DNA of 64,000 nucleotides from Magicicada septendecula (lineage: Eukaryota > Arthropoda > Insecta > Hemiptera > Cicadidae). Shown piece after piece: positions 50,050-61,599 of the stretch; the stretch's first letter is position 1, and the number at the start of each line of letters is the position of its first letter. The notes below the pieces were generated by a model. The model ran no database searches. It was not told where the DNA came from and saw nothing but the letters and a program-made list of their open reading frames with translations. The stretch spans positions 349,557,111 through 349,621,110 of the forward strand of contig CM068367.1 in NCBI GenBank assembly GCA_034769895.1, in the 5' to 3' direction. The translations under genes were made by a program, and so were the position numbers.

Positions 50050-50290
50050 TGCAGATGATGTAAATTCCTTTAAATATTGTAATGACAAATACCAATAGAC
50101 CTGGGGGGTGGAACAAGCTGCTAGAGAGTAGAAATGGTTTGGACATATGACAAGAATGTCTAATACAGGAGAGACTACCAAAAACGGTATGTCAAGTGAA
50201 GGGCTTTCAGGAAACAAGGGCAAGACCGAGTAAAACATGGAATGATGTGGCAACTCGGGCATTAAATGATCACAGCTTATCCTAGACAGA
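50050..50290 (+). pseudogene. LINE-type reverse transcriptase tail relic
   Basis: A frame reading ERLPKTVCQVKGFQETRARP then SKTWNDVATRAL fits the proline/arginine-rich C-terminal tail of arthropod non-LTR elements (the usual form is RMP..L.....GRR..GRP...W.D.V). It has no other element parts nearby and lies upstream of the HIF bHLH exon. Confidence 0.5.
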
Positions 50291-50621
50291 AGAATCAGAA
50301 TAATGAAAGACAAGAAGAAGTGGAAAGTTATGTAAACATTTATTTTGTTCACAATTTTTATATTCTTTTGTGTATTGTTTACAATAATTCATATCCCCAT
50401 TTATTGTTAGTTCTGTTAGTTACATTATTATTATTATTTATATTACATTATGCAATTATAAAACTTAATCCCTATCGAAAAATAAATTTGTAATTCTAAT
50501 AAAAAATAAAGACAAACAAAAGAGATAAAATTAGTCTTGTGTTATAAAAATCAAGAAAGAAGATTGCAAACCTTCAGCTATTTTTTAAACATTCTGTATG
50601 TAAAGAAAACATAACCTATAA

Positions 50622-51086
50622 TTAAAAAAAATTTAAACCTGGTAGTCGTGGGACTACCGGTAGACATGGAATCATGGGCAGACTTGTGCTTTGGGAAGGA
50701 ATGAAGGGCTTAGAGAATTCCTCGTCGACTCCTTTGAAGCGGTGACTTGAACCGGGCTGTTCTGCGCAGAGCATCGAGGGTCCAATGTTGTCGAAGCACA
50801 ACATTTTATTAATGTTCTCATCATCTGTTTTCTTGCTAGCTAGCCGTACGCTCGATCTGAGTCGCTTTGGGGGCACGCCGGATGACCCAGGCATCGGAGA
50901 TGCGGGCCGCTTGGGCGCTGACGGGGTTTCGTCAATCTTCAAATGGTTGCCATTTTCTAAGTTCTCGGCCGATTTCTTTGATTTTAGTCTCAAACGATAG
51001 GCCTGTTGACGCTCTGCATAGGATTTGCCAGTTTTAGGTTTGAAATTTTTGGTTCGAGTTTTATCGCGATTTTTAGGTCGAGGCAT
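50622..51086 (-). CDS. Orphan 154-residue basic protein, perhaps from a mobile element
   Basis: Intact minus-strand frame, ATG at 51086 to a TAA at 50622. The N-terminal third is strongly basic (MPRPKNRDKTRTKNFKPKTG) and includes SYAERQQAYRLRLKSKK, a motif type (AERQ..YR.R.K) I associate with N-termini of ORFs in some arthropod transposons. The rest is low-complexity with P/S-rich stretches (PSAPKRPASPMPGSSGVPPK) and a proline-rich end. It is GC-richer than its surroundings, which supports real coding. It could be the first exon of an unknown gene, a domesticated fragment or an element ORF1. Function is unknown. Confidence 0.5.
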   Translation of the reverse strand: MPRPKNRDKTRTKNFKPKTGKSYAERQQAYRLRLKSKKSAENLENGNHLKIDETPSAPKRPASPMPGSSGVPPKRLRSSVRLASKKTDDENINKMLCFDNIGPSMLCAEQPGSSHRFKGVDEEFSKPFIPSQSTSLPMIPCLPVVPRLPGLNFF

Positions 51087-54000
51087 TTCAAATTTTTGAG
51101 TTCAAATGTTGTTATTATTTTCTGTGAGTGCTTCTGGTACTCGGAATTGGTGTTATTGGAGAGATTTAGTTCTGAGGATCACAACGCACTTTGTATTTTC
51201 GCGATCGGACTTGTAGTTCCCGAGATATTGAAGTTTTAGTGGAGCAATTTAGAAATTTTCAGCGCAAAAACACCCTCACGCAGACAAAGCCTAGAGGCGA
51301 CTGAAGTCAGTTGTCAAACTTCTCAGTACTATTGTTGGAAGGGGGCCGAGTGACTCGATCACCTGACACCTGGTTTGCTGGGATTTGTTGAGCGGTTCGT
51401 GATATAGTGGTATGCCGAAAGTACATTTGAAACATAACGGTCGATTTTCGCGAAACGTGCGAGTAAGACACGAACTTACATACCTATGGATTCCATGTCA
51501 AAAAACTCTTTATAATAACTGAACTGAAACCTAACTTCAGCAATCAATATATCAAAATAATTATAGCTTCTGAGCCCTGAACTTACTGGTTCAATGACCT
51601 ACCTAAAAAAAATCTATTTGTAGGTCACTACTTATACAGTACTAGTTTTTAAATGTGCATTTGAATTGGAACATCTCAGTTCTAATCCCCATACTCCTTT
51701 GTAACTACAGATAAATAAGAAATGATACCTGTATCATGTATGTCATGATGAATTCAATGAATTAAATTTTTTTCTTAAAATCTTATCTTAGGCCTACCAT
51801 ATGTTAAGAAAATAATAAAATTATGTTTCTTTTTGTTTAGTATAGAGTGTATTGACTGCAACAGAATTCATTGTCTTTAATATTAAAAGATCTATTTTCT
51901 AAAACACTTATTTGTTTTTCAAATGTCTAATACAAAAACCAGCTGAATTATTCGCTTAACAGAAATACAGTTTATAAGGAAATCTTGTAAGTCAGTAAAT
52001 CTTCTACCTCTAACTAAATAAACTACATACTAAAGTTTACACTCTTCTACCCATGAAGTTCCCATAATTAAAAATAAACAAGTAATGTCAACTAACAGCA
52101 AATTACAATTAAAATTTTACAACTATTTTTAATAACACTGACATAATAACTTGCCCCCTGAACTGCAAAAATTCAAGTTATTATGTAACATGATGTTTCC
52201 CTCAACATAAAGGATATCGCTTAATAGAACAAATTGTATTACTGAAATAATGAAGAACAAAACAAAACAATAATTGAGTAATTAACTTATATCATGAGGT
52301 ATAGATGTTAAACAATAAATATAAGATCATTGTAAAACAAAATAATAAACCAAGATACCATATATGACTCTGGAACTTTGTAACCAATAACTCCAGTAGA
52401 ATGAATAAGAAATATGGCACAAAATAGGTGAAAGTCTATTCAGCAGAACCTAACTGGATTACCAATTAGGAAAGTGTTAATAAACTACATAAGAATTTAA
52501 TGAAACCAAACAATAAAGCTAGAGAATAATCCTACCTTAGTGTGAATGAAATCACATAGACAATTCAGAGAATAATTATATCAGATAAGTGTATAATAAC
52601 AGTTTTAATTTTGTATGAACATGTTACAATGTAGGTTAGGTTAAGAACCATTGTTATATGTTAAAGATAGAGAAGAATAAAAAGAAGATTGTAAGATAAA
52701 TAATTTCATAATAGAAAGTATAACCAATAAACTAAATAATAGCTAAGACAATAATACATAACTATTGTTGGTTATGAACCAAATAATAATATAAATAGTA
52801 AGAAACTCATGTTACACCTAAGGCCTACACATACTGGGTAGGAAAGAAGAAAACAAATTGAATATATAAAACATGTTAAATCATACTCTATAGATTAAAA
52901 GATAATGTATTTTAGTAGAGTAAGTTATTAGTAATCAAAAGTGTTAATAATGGACCATACACAATGTAAATAATAACAAATCAACTTGGACAACCAACTT
53001 ATACCTACTATATAAGTTAGTAATGAACATTACAGGGAATAAAGTGTGTATTAGTTTATAAGATATATAGTAAAAGTTCATGTAGTTCATAAGGAATAAT
53101 TAATAACTGTTGAATTGTATTAGAGTTAAGTAATTTTGTTTAAAGAAAAGAAACATAGTCCATAGAACAATGGACATTATGGGGCCTAGATGGCAATTCA
53201 ATGTTTTGTTAAAAAGTTAATGTTTATAGTTATCAGTACTAATATTAAAATGTCTTTTATTAACGTAAGATAAAATGTACAACAACAAAATTTAAGATAG
53301 GTATCAAAAAGGACTAGTTTTAAACAAAAATGTTAGAATAGGCCATCAGTTAAAAATGTTATTTTTGTTATTACTGAACAGAAATATGGCTTAAGAGATC
53401 TCAAAACGATCAGCATAAAAAATGCATTTTAATGGTGGTAATATCTTTGTTATATTCAGTAGCATAAGGAAGATATGTCAATTTTAAGATTTTTTAATAT
53501 ATTTGATCAAAAAAGGGACGCTTAGGTTGGCGTCTGTGGGTGGGCATCAACCAGAAAACGGAATTTTTTTAGATTAAAAACGGAATGTTTAGTAATTCCA
53601 CCAATCAGAATCGTTCACCTGTCAGGTAAATCAACCCATAATGCACCCCCAAGGAGTTAGTCGTTCGCCGGTAATCATACAGTAAGGAACACCTTCTCTG
53701 TGACACGGAAAATGTAAATAGTCTCCAACCCAAAATGTAAATAGTCTTGTCCCCAAAGTCTCTAACCTGAGTGAGGTTAGGTGAAGTGTAAACAAAAAGC
53801 GATCTAATCTTCAAGCGGGAACGTAACCTAACAGTGTACATCAAGTGTTGTGAAGTTTTTTTGTATTTAAAGGACATTATAGTGAATAAATAATAACAGT
53901 GAATTATATTAAATGTATAAAGAAAGGGAAAGTATAGAGTGCATCTAAAAAATGTATAACCCAACTTAATATTTAAGTATCACTATACCACGGTAACTTT

Positions 54001-54390
54001 TATATACACTTGTGAACTAATTTTCATACCATCACAGTATACAAACACTAACACCATTATAATTATTTTGTGTTTAACTAATATTTTGTTGTACTTAAAA
54101 TTTAAACTTGAATAATATAGCCACCTTTGGTTAACCTCAAAAGCGGACTCGGTCCAATATACGAACTGTTCGTTACTTTAGATTTAGCTGTTATTTTATA
54201 TTATTATATTTAATCTTGTACTGTAATGTTTTGTTCTTCAAAAAAGGCATATTTGTTAATTATTGCATCAAAAGAACCCAAAAGGTTATATTTTAATAAC
54301 GTAAACAGTAACCTATATCTCTCTGAGATTGTAACTCATGCTACCAACTGTTAAATTATCAATACAACAAGCCTGGTCAATTATTAAGTC
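51087..54390. other. Long AT-rich stretch, probably transposon-derived
   Basis: 51087-51490 is GC-richer (with GTAGTTCCCGAGATATTGAA and GTGACTCGATCACC) and may belong to the same element as the orphan ORF. 51500-53500 is AT-rich without frames. 53500-53980 is again GC-richer. 53980-54390 may be the internal 3' region of the LTR element ending at 54561. No gene is called. Confidence 0.4.
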
Positions 54391-54561
54391 CAGTAATGTC
54401 GTTCAGGTGCAGCCATAGTCACCGAGCTAGGGGGGTAGTTTACCCATGACGTGTTAAGAAATTAAAGGGGGGTTGTTGCCGCCATATCCTCGCCGATCCT
54501 CTTAGGGTTTAGCAATGAGAGTTTTTCTGTTTCGGCAGAAAACCTGTCATGGGGGGGGTAT
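54391..54561 (+). mobile_element. 3' internal end of an LTR element directly left of an LTR
   Basis: Homologous, on the plus strand, to the 3' internal end of the element at 23401-28334 (there minus, 24840-24657). Shared blocks are ACCATAGTC/GCCATAGTCACCGAG, GGGGGGT.GTTTACCCATGA, GGGTTGTTG, CTCTTAGGG, TTTAGCAATGAGA and TTCTGTTTCGRCAGAA, then the G-run and TAT that precede the LTR. This is an element's end and not host DNA. Confidence 0.8.
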
Positions 54562-55722
54562 TGTAATGTGTCAAAAAGGGGGTTTTTATTTTTCATTAAA
54601 TTTATTTATATTTATTTTGTATCATCATTGCAAGTCCCATGTAAAATAAGGTTGTATGCAAACAATGAACTGTAACGTAACTTTTTGGGCGGAGTGTAGT
54701 TGGAGAATGCAATACTTGTTAGGAACTGGATGTTTGTCACGTACAGTGTGCGCGTACGCAAACCCGGGCGCGGCTTCTACACATAACAGGCAAAACCGAC
54801 GCTACGAAAATGGCGAAGCAGAAAGATTGTCGGGCCATGTGCTCTGGAGACGGAGGAAATCAAGTAGAGGCTCCACCCACCTAAGCCTCTTATATCGTCA
54901 CCGTTTAACATCATTAGTGAATGGGGCACACGGACAGTCCAGACTTATTGTACGACTACGAAAAAATCGTAGCCTGAAGGCAGTGCCTTCCCGTTTCAAC
55001 AACAAGCTATAGTGTGGAGTCTTGTGGGCAGTCGCCGCTCAGCTGTAACCACGGCCGGGTGAACACATAGGCTCGTGGGCCTAATTTTGATAAAATTACT
55101 AAAATTGTGAGTCAACTAGAATGTGATAAACAGTGAAACCCTAACATCTTAATCAGTGAATCAAATGTAACTAGCAGAAAACTTTTTCGGACGAACCAGT
55201 GAACGAATAAAAACAGACTAATAACAGCATGTGTTGGACACAGCCAGAGAAGTAGAATCATCATATTTTAATTTAATTAAATGGGGGAAATTATTTAATA
55301 AAGAGCTCTAGTTTTTTTTTGTAAGGGAAATAATGTAAATCAGGTATGAGAGGGAGAGAGTGAGCAAGCTGGGTTGCTTTTAAAAGAGTTATTTAAACTA
55401 AGGGTTAGAATAAGTGAAACAATGTCAAAGTAAATGTTTTGTTTTTATGCATATCTAAAAAAAGAAAAGTAATTAAAAGAAACAGTAATAGTTTGAACAG
55501 TAAAATGGAAAACAAGTAAATTCAAAAGTAGTATAAAGAATGTTAAATAAAATTTGAGTTGATTAACAAATGCAATAAGAGTCGAGTTTCTTAATCATGC
55601 AACCCTAAATCACTTATAGGTCACGAGTTCACGTGAAGACCCTGGAACCCAAGATGAGGTAAGAATTATATAAAAGGTTTGATAAAATTATTAATTATTT
55701 TGTAATTAATCAGTAATTCACA
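54562..55722 (+). repeat. LTR of the Gypsy element
   Basis: It begins TGTAATGTGTCAAAAAGGGG after the polypurine run and ends AATTCACA just before the primer site. A GC-rich centre (54700-55070) with CTCTTATATCG near 54887 is the likely promoter part. Confidence 0.75.
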
Positions 55723-55723
55723 A

Positions 55724-55744
55724 TGGCGCTTCCGAAACAGGGAC
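55724..55744 (+). promoter_or_regulatory. Primer binding site, tRNA-Lys type
   Basis: TGGCGCTTCCGAAACAGGGA is a close match to the tRNA-Lys complement, one base after the LTR. Confidence 0.75.
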
Positions 55745-56476
55745 AAATTTAAATATTTTAATTAATTCAAATAATAAGTAATTCCACAAGAAGAATAGAA
55801 TAGAATTCTAAAATAAAAATGAAAGTGAAAGTAATTAATGGTGTATGAATTATTGTTTTTACATAATTAACATTTTATTGCCAATTTATGAACATTAGTG
55901 TTTAAATCAACTACAGAAGAATAAGTTGGCCGTACCTATTATGGAACAACACGTGCTTTTTAAATGATTTAACTATGTCAGTGAACTCTAATAAAGTAAA
56001 AAGAATAAATTAAATAAAACTTACAATAACCATTAATACAAACTTATAAGACCTCAATTAATAATAAACGAATAAAAGAAAATCAGAGCAATCTAGTTTC
56101 ATACCAGCGAGCACAAGGGAACCACTCCACTATAATAACAAACCAAACCAAACTGTATAATTTATAATTAAAATTAGCAAACTGATTTTACACCACGACA
56201 AATGAATTAACAGTTAATAGAATAAAGTCAATAATACTGAACCGTAAGAGACAAACTACTCAGTAAAATATATTCATGATTTTATTTTTGTAATAACCAC
56301 TATTACAAACTGGCGTCCACAACATGAGGCAACATTAATGATTAATTATATATGTAAGAAATGTTACAAATTGGCGCACCAACTAGTGAGGCTAGAAGTA
56401 GGAGAGAACCTTATATTATTTCAGTGTATTCTTTTAATAATTTATACTCTAGCGGCGGCTACAATAAACAACGAAA
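55745..56476 (+). other. Gypsy leader region
   Basis: Untranslated leader between primer site and gag start. AT-rich; two TGGCG-type motifs recur near 56311 (TGGCGTCCACAACATGAGGC) and 56372 (TGGCGCACCAACTAGTGAGG). Confidence 0.5.
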
Positions 56477-57287
56477 ATGCCACGAAGAGCAACTTCAGCA
56501 AAACGGAAAGCAGAGGCAGAAATGGAACTAGACATGCAAGAAAAGGAAGCGACACCTGACGAAGAAATTGAAATACTATTACCGACAGAAGAGACGGACA
56601 AAACCACAGAGAGTGTCGACGCGAATAGCCTAATGGAATTCCTGCAGGAGGCGTTTAAACAGATAAAGGAAGACAGTAAAATACTGAACAAGAAAATGGA
56701 GAAGAATAACGGGGATTAAACAAGAAAATTGAAAAGAACAATGAAAAGTCAAAACAGAACAATGAAACATTAAAACAAATGAAAGAACAAATGGAAAGTA
56801 ACAACGAAGCATTAAAACAACAAATGAAACAACAGTTAGAAGCATACAGAGAAGAAATAAAACACAGAATCACTGAAACAAATGAGAAGATTGAAAGAAC
56901 TAATGAAATATTAATACAATTCCGTGAAGAAATTATAAATCAAATAATGCTGAAGATAACAGTAAAAGTAGGGTTGAGATACTTCAACAAGAAACTCAGG
57001 AAAAATTACAAAAATTGCAAGACAAGATGGAGGAACAAAATGACCAGATAGGGAAAAACCTGGGGCAAGTACAATGTCAGGTAAACAACAATAAAGACAA
57101 AATACAACAAATACAAAGGAAGGAATTGATTAACATCAGGGAAGAATTAGAAATATTACGGAACAGACTGATAAACTACACACATGTACCACTAGGAGAA
57201 AATAGAGATACAATTCACTTTAAAGAATATCGAAGAAACCCCTTAGAATTCCTGGAAAGATTGGAAGAATTATTAGGACGAAGCGAG
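56477..57287 (+). pseudogene. gag, N-terminal part (coiled coil), broken
   Basis: ATG at 56477 opens a lysine/glutamate-rich N-terminus (MPRRATSAKRKAEAEMELDM). Frameshifts near 56717 and 56990 separate it from coiled-coil frames rich in N, K, E and Q (KEQMESNNEALKQQMKQQLE; REEIKHRITETNEKIERTNE). The part from 57015 to 57287 ends in HFKEYRRNPLEFLERLEELL, a capsid-type block. It is cut by the Helitron after codon Ser-Glu at 57287. Confidence 0.75.
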
Positions 57288-57476
57288 TCCTACTACTAGG
57301 CAACAATTGGTACATTTTTATGGTACACTTTACGGAAAAACTACTGAACCTATAGACTTGAAATTGAACATAATTATTCATATTCATGTCTAGATGTGTC
57401 ATCAATCATTATTTTTATAAAAAATTAATTTTGACAAGAAATAATTGTAATAATTTTGTTTGTATAAATCTATATA

Positions 57477-57630
57477 TATGTATGTAAAGTGTCGCCATCT
57501 GTGGGATTGCGAGTCCTACTACTATATAGTCTGCTACTATTGCGTTCCGTGGTATGTATGTAAAGTGTCGCCATCTGTGGGATTTCTTTAATATTACTAT
57601 ATAGTCTGTTACTAATGCATTCCGTGGTTT
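57477..57630 (+). repeat. Tandem pair in the Helitron 5' region
   Basis: Two units begin GTATGTAAAGTGTCGCCATC and carry CTATATAGTCTG.TACTA and GCRTTCCGTGG. The first includes GCGAGTCCTACTACTA, repeating the Helitron's own start with the preceding GCGAG. Confidence 0.85.
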
Positions 57631-58502
57631 TAGACAAAGAGTGTATATACCGAATATTCTACCGTTTTTCTTGAATGAAAGTTACTGGTGTGCTGTGTTG
57701 TTTATAAAATATATTTCATAAATTTCATAAATCATAAAACATACAGTATTTCATAAATCCAAGATTCATTTTTCATGTATATTTTTTTTTTATAAATATC
57801 GGCAAGAGAAAATATTTTTTGTATTTTTATATTTGCATTTGAAGTTAAATTACATTGTTAAAAGAGATTTTTTTTGTGAAAGGTAAGTTTTTTTACTTTT
57901 TCAATCAAAAAAAACATACATGTAATTATTTAAATCATATGGCTCCTATATGTCCACAGGCTTGGTTTCCATGTAATGAAATAAGAGCACTTAAACTACA
58001 TTACACACAATGATATTACAGATTTCCTTGAACTTAACAAAGCTCTAAACACATTTATTTCATTTCTGTAAGTTCCTGTTTTCCTACAACTTCATCGTAA
58101 TACTTTTAAAAATGTAGAATTTAATTAACGCCCTGAATAAAATGTCATTAACGAATTATAGTAAATAATTTTTTATGCAATACTGTTTGTTATATAAAAC
58201 CAAAAACCTTTGCATTGTCAAATATTTTTTTCGACTTAATCAAGTCTAATGTGTGTGTGCGCGCGCATAAACATCTTATATTTCACTCAACGTTTATCTG
58301 TCACTGAAATTAGTGTACACATTTTTTTTGGCTCCACCCATACTATGACTATGAGCATACATAATTTGAAAAAGAAACACTAAATTTTTCTTACTAATAC
58401 TTTTAATGTTTTAGATTTTAATCATACAAATGTGATGTTTATTGAAATAAATTATATTTAAATTATACGTAGTTGTTAAATTATTCAAAAATTAAATTTT
58501 TA

Positions 58503-60332
58503 CAATCAACAAGTTTTATTACATATTCCCTGGCGACAACTGAATGATCTAAATTCACATAATAGTACTTGGAAGATTATAGAGCAGCATTTTGGGAATG
58601 ACGATATTCTGAATTATGATTTGGATTATATGGTACAAAATTTGGAAGACGAAGAAGATTTTGAAGAAACAGACCAATTAGAAGTAGATCAACCATATGA
58701 TTGGATGGACATAGCTGCTGGACCAAATACTATTCAGGAAGAAGTAGATCTAGGTAGAAGAGACATTGATATCAGATATAATTGGCATTCTATTTTGAAT
58801 CAACAAGTGTTGAATACATTAGAAAATTTCATTGAAAAAGAAAAAATAATAGAAAATCAAAGAAATGACATTGTTAATGTTCAATATAATCTGCCAAGTA
58901 TTGTTTTCTCTGATGAACAACAAGACAACTGACAAATATATTTGAAAAACAACTTACTTATCTACAAGGTAACGAAGAAGAACTTCCGATTAAAAGAATT
59001 GTTATTCAAGGAAAAGCCGGTTCTGGAAAGGGTATTTTAATTAATTATTTCACTTGTCGATTGAATCAAACATTGGGATCATCTTCTTATCAATTGCTTG
59101 CACCAACTGGTGCTGCTGCTGTTAATATTAATGGATCAACAATACACTCCAAACTTTTATTAGGAGTACATAAAGTATTTAGAGAACACAGTTCACACTC
59201 ACTTGCTCAATTTCAACAGGATATTCGTGGTTGTAAATTTCTGTTTATAGATGAAATGAATATGATTGGATGTAGTCTTTTGAGGAAAATTGATTTAAGA
59301 GTACACAGAGCTATTCCATCAAGACAAGATGAACTGTTTGGTGGATTATTTGTATATTTTTGGGGGGATATTAATCATTTACCTCCTGTTAATGACAGAC
59401 CACTTTACAGTGACAAAATTGAAGGAAGTGAATTCCTTTTAGAAGGAAAATTATTATTTACATCAAGTATTCAAAAGTACTTTTTTTTATCATCATCATT
59501 TCGACAAAATGAATCTCAACAAATATTTCGAGATATAGGCTACTTGATCGTGTTAGTAATGGTGAATGTACAGTTCAAGACTATGAAATATTAATGACAC
59601 GTAGTATACAAACTTTTTCACAAAATGAATGTCATTTTTTCAACGATGCAATTAGGCTATTTGCAACAAATAAAAATGTAAAAGAATTTAATCATCAAAA
59701 ATTAAAAGAATTTTGTCAACCAGTTGCTTATATTCCAGCTATTCATAATTGTTCTAAAGCAAAATCAGAAAGTGTAGAATTATCAGGTGGATTTGAACCA
59801 TTTATAATTTTATCATTTGGATCTAAAGTTATGTTGCGTTCTAATTTGTGAGTTGAAAAAGGATTAGTGAACAGAGCTTTAGGTTACGTTGAAGATATTA
59901 TTTATGAAGAAAATCATGGTCCACCTGATCAAATGACGCCAGTGATAATGGTTCGTTTTGAAAATTATTTTCATTCAACTTATGAAAATAGTGGTTGTGT
60001 TCCAATTCCACCTATAACTAAATTTTGGAAAAGTGGAAATATTAATTGTTCAAGGAAACAATCTCCATTACAATTAGCCTGTGCAATTACAATTCATAAG
60101 TCTCAAGGTTTAACCGTAGATAGAGCTGTTGTAGATATTGGAGAAAAGGAAACTTCTATTGGTTTAACATATGTCGTGTTGTCGAGAGTAAAAACTTTTA
60201 GAAGTTTTAGCATTAAACAGAACATTTTCTTATGAGAGATTTTGTAATATTAAAAATTCACATATGTTAAAGTGTAGAAAACAAGAAGAAACTCGAATGA
60301 GAAATTTTGTATCTGATTTAAAATGTATCTAA
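58503..60332 (+). pseudogene. Helitron PIF1-type helicase, broken
   Basis: An open frame from about 58503 (QVLLHIPWRQLNDL) passes by a shift near 58930 into the frame with Walker A GKAGSGKG at 59010-59033; the last position is Gly, where Ser or Thr is normal. LLAPTGAAAVNINGSTIHS (motif Ia), FLFIDEMNMIG (Walker B) and WGDINHLPPV (motif III) follow. After a shift near 59535 the frame shows GSKVMLRSNL, then a TGA at 59849-59851 where Trp is usual. VEKGLVNRALG, ITIHKSQGLTVDRAVVD (motif V) and TYVVLSRVKT (motif VI) come next. A last shift near 60225 leads to the stop at 60330-60332. SF1B 5'-3' DNA helicases of this type unwind DNA during Helitron rolling-circle movement. This copy is inactive. Confidence 0.85.
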
Positions 60333-60506
60333 TTATTGATTTAATTAACAATTATTTATGTTAATATTTTTTCTAATTATTTAATTATTAATTTTTTAAA
60401 AATAATTTTCTATTGTATTTTTTTATATTTAAAAAAATAAATATAAAAAAATATGGTTTTTTAGCCATAAAATTATTTCGAAAAATCAAAAATTACTTTT
60501 TTTTAA

Positions 60507-60633
60507 CTAGCTAAAAGCATGGTTTGATGGTGATTCCTGAAGCTCAAATATAAATATTGTGATTATTTATTTGTATGTAATATTTTTTGTATTTAAGCTT
60601 CACGAGTCACCACAAAGCCATGTTTTTAGCTAG
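60507..60633. repeat. 44-bp inverted repeat forming the Helitron 3' terminus
   Basis: Arms 60507-60550 and 60590-60633 (CTAGCTAAAARCATGG.TTTG...) are inverse copies with about 8 mismatches around a 39-bp AT-rich loop. The outer end is the terminal CTAG. Ordinary Helitrons have a much shorter hairpin here. Confidence 0.8.
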
Positions 60634-61390
60634 TTTAATAGAAATAAGGAAAGCCAGTGGCACATCATGAAAAATCTTTTAGATGAGATTTTCAAAAATA
60701 TTACAGATAATTGGTGGATGGCGATAAGGAATGAGGTCCACAATTATACCGAATTTAAAAAAATCTTCAAAACCAAGTATTGGTCGGAGTCTATACAAAA
60801 TATCGTCAGGAATAACTTATGCAATGGCAGGTATGACTCGACAAGAGGCCAAACACCGACAGCCTACTTTTTAGGTAAGGTTTGTATAGCAAGACACCTA
60901 GAACCAAGAATCCCGGAAGAATGTCTGGTAACCAAAATATCGTACCATTTTGAAGAAGGGACGTACGGGCCAGACTGTGTGGACAAGTGAAAACGATCGG
61001 CAGAATGGAAGCCCTCTTGGAGAGTTATGAGCAGGAGGATTATTATAGAAGAAATCGCCGGAGGCCCGAGAATCAAAACGAGCGGCGGAATGAACAGAAC
61101 CGTGATAACAGACAGCGAGTAAATTATGCAAGAGCTAATAATGGTAATCAAAATCCACAAAACAACTGATTCCAAGGTCGTAGAAGAAGTTTTAATAATG
61201 AACAGAACTACAGAAACCAATACCGAAGAGATGAAGACAACCGACGTCCCCAAAGGAGTCGAATTGAGGAGAATCGCCGATCTAGAAGCTGGGACGGAAG
61301 AAGAGATGTACCCTCCAAAAACCAACATAGGAATGACCAAGAGCAACCAATAAACAATGACAGGAGTAGGGGAAACGGGAATCCACAGTG
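60634..61390 (+). pseudogene. gag, C-terminal part, broken
   Basis: It continues the gag frame after the Helitron: SQWHIMKNLLDEIFKNITDN, then WWMAIRNEVHNYTEFKKIFK and YWSESIQNIVRNNLCNGRYD, a Gypsy capsid pattern. The frame stops at 60990 and shifts into an arginine/asparagine-rich nucleocapsid-like tail (YYRRNRRRPENQNERRNEQN and related repeats to about 61390). No CCHC zinc knuckle is visible; the basic tail may replace it. Confidence 0.7.
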
Positions 61391-61599
61391 AGAACACAGG
61401 ATAGCCCGTCACTGCCTGCAAACACAGGGTCGATCAGAACAATAAATACGTCCAATCAGATTGAAGAACCTATAACAATTATTCGGAACTACTATTTAAA
61501 AAATATCCAATCTGATTTGTTAGAAGAGAGAACAGTGGAGGAGGCTAAACCGAATAGTGACATAATAAACGTCAGAGTAGAACTACAAGTAGTGCTGAC

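Larger units (their letters stand above)
57288..60633 (+). mobile_element. Helitron inserted in gag, helicase part only
   Basis: It starts TCCTACTACTAGGC and ends TTTTTAGCTAG, giving the canonical TC...CTAG ends with no target duplication. Removing 57288-60633 rejoins AGCGAG to TTTAATAGAAATAAGG in the gag frame without loss or gain of a base. The 5' region has the Helitron-type AAAAACTACTGAACC segment (57336) and a tandem pair of about 76 bp (57477-57630). No Rep (HUH) domain was found; the interior holds the PIF1-type helicase only, so it is a truncated, non-autonomous copy. Confidence 0.85.

Noticed and set aside
53605..53964. 119-codon minus-strand frame
   Set aside because: No recognisable domain; lies in probable transposon-derived DNA; no splice or start context that supports it.
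54656..55012. 118-codon plus-strand frame
   Set aside because: Falls inside the GC-rich centre of the Gypsy LTR, which is regulatory and not coding.
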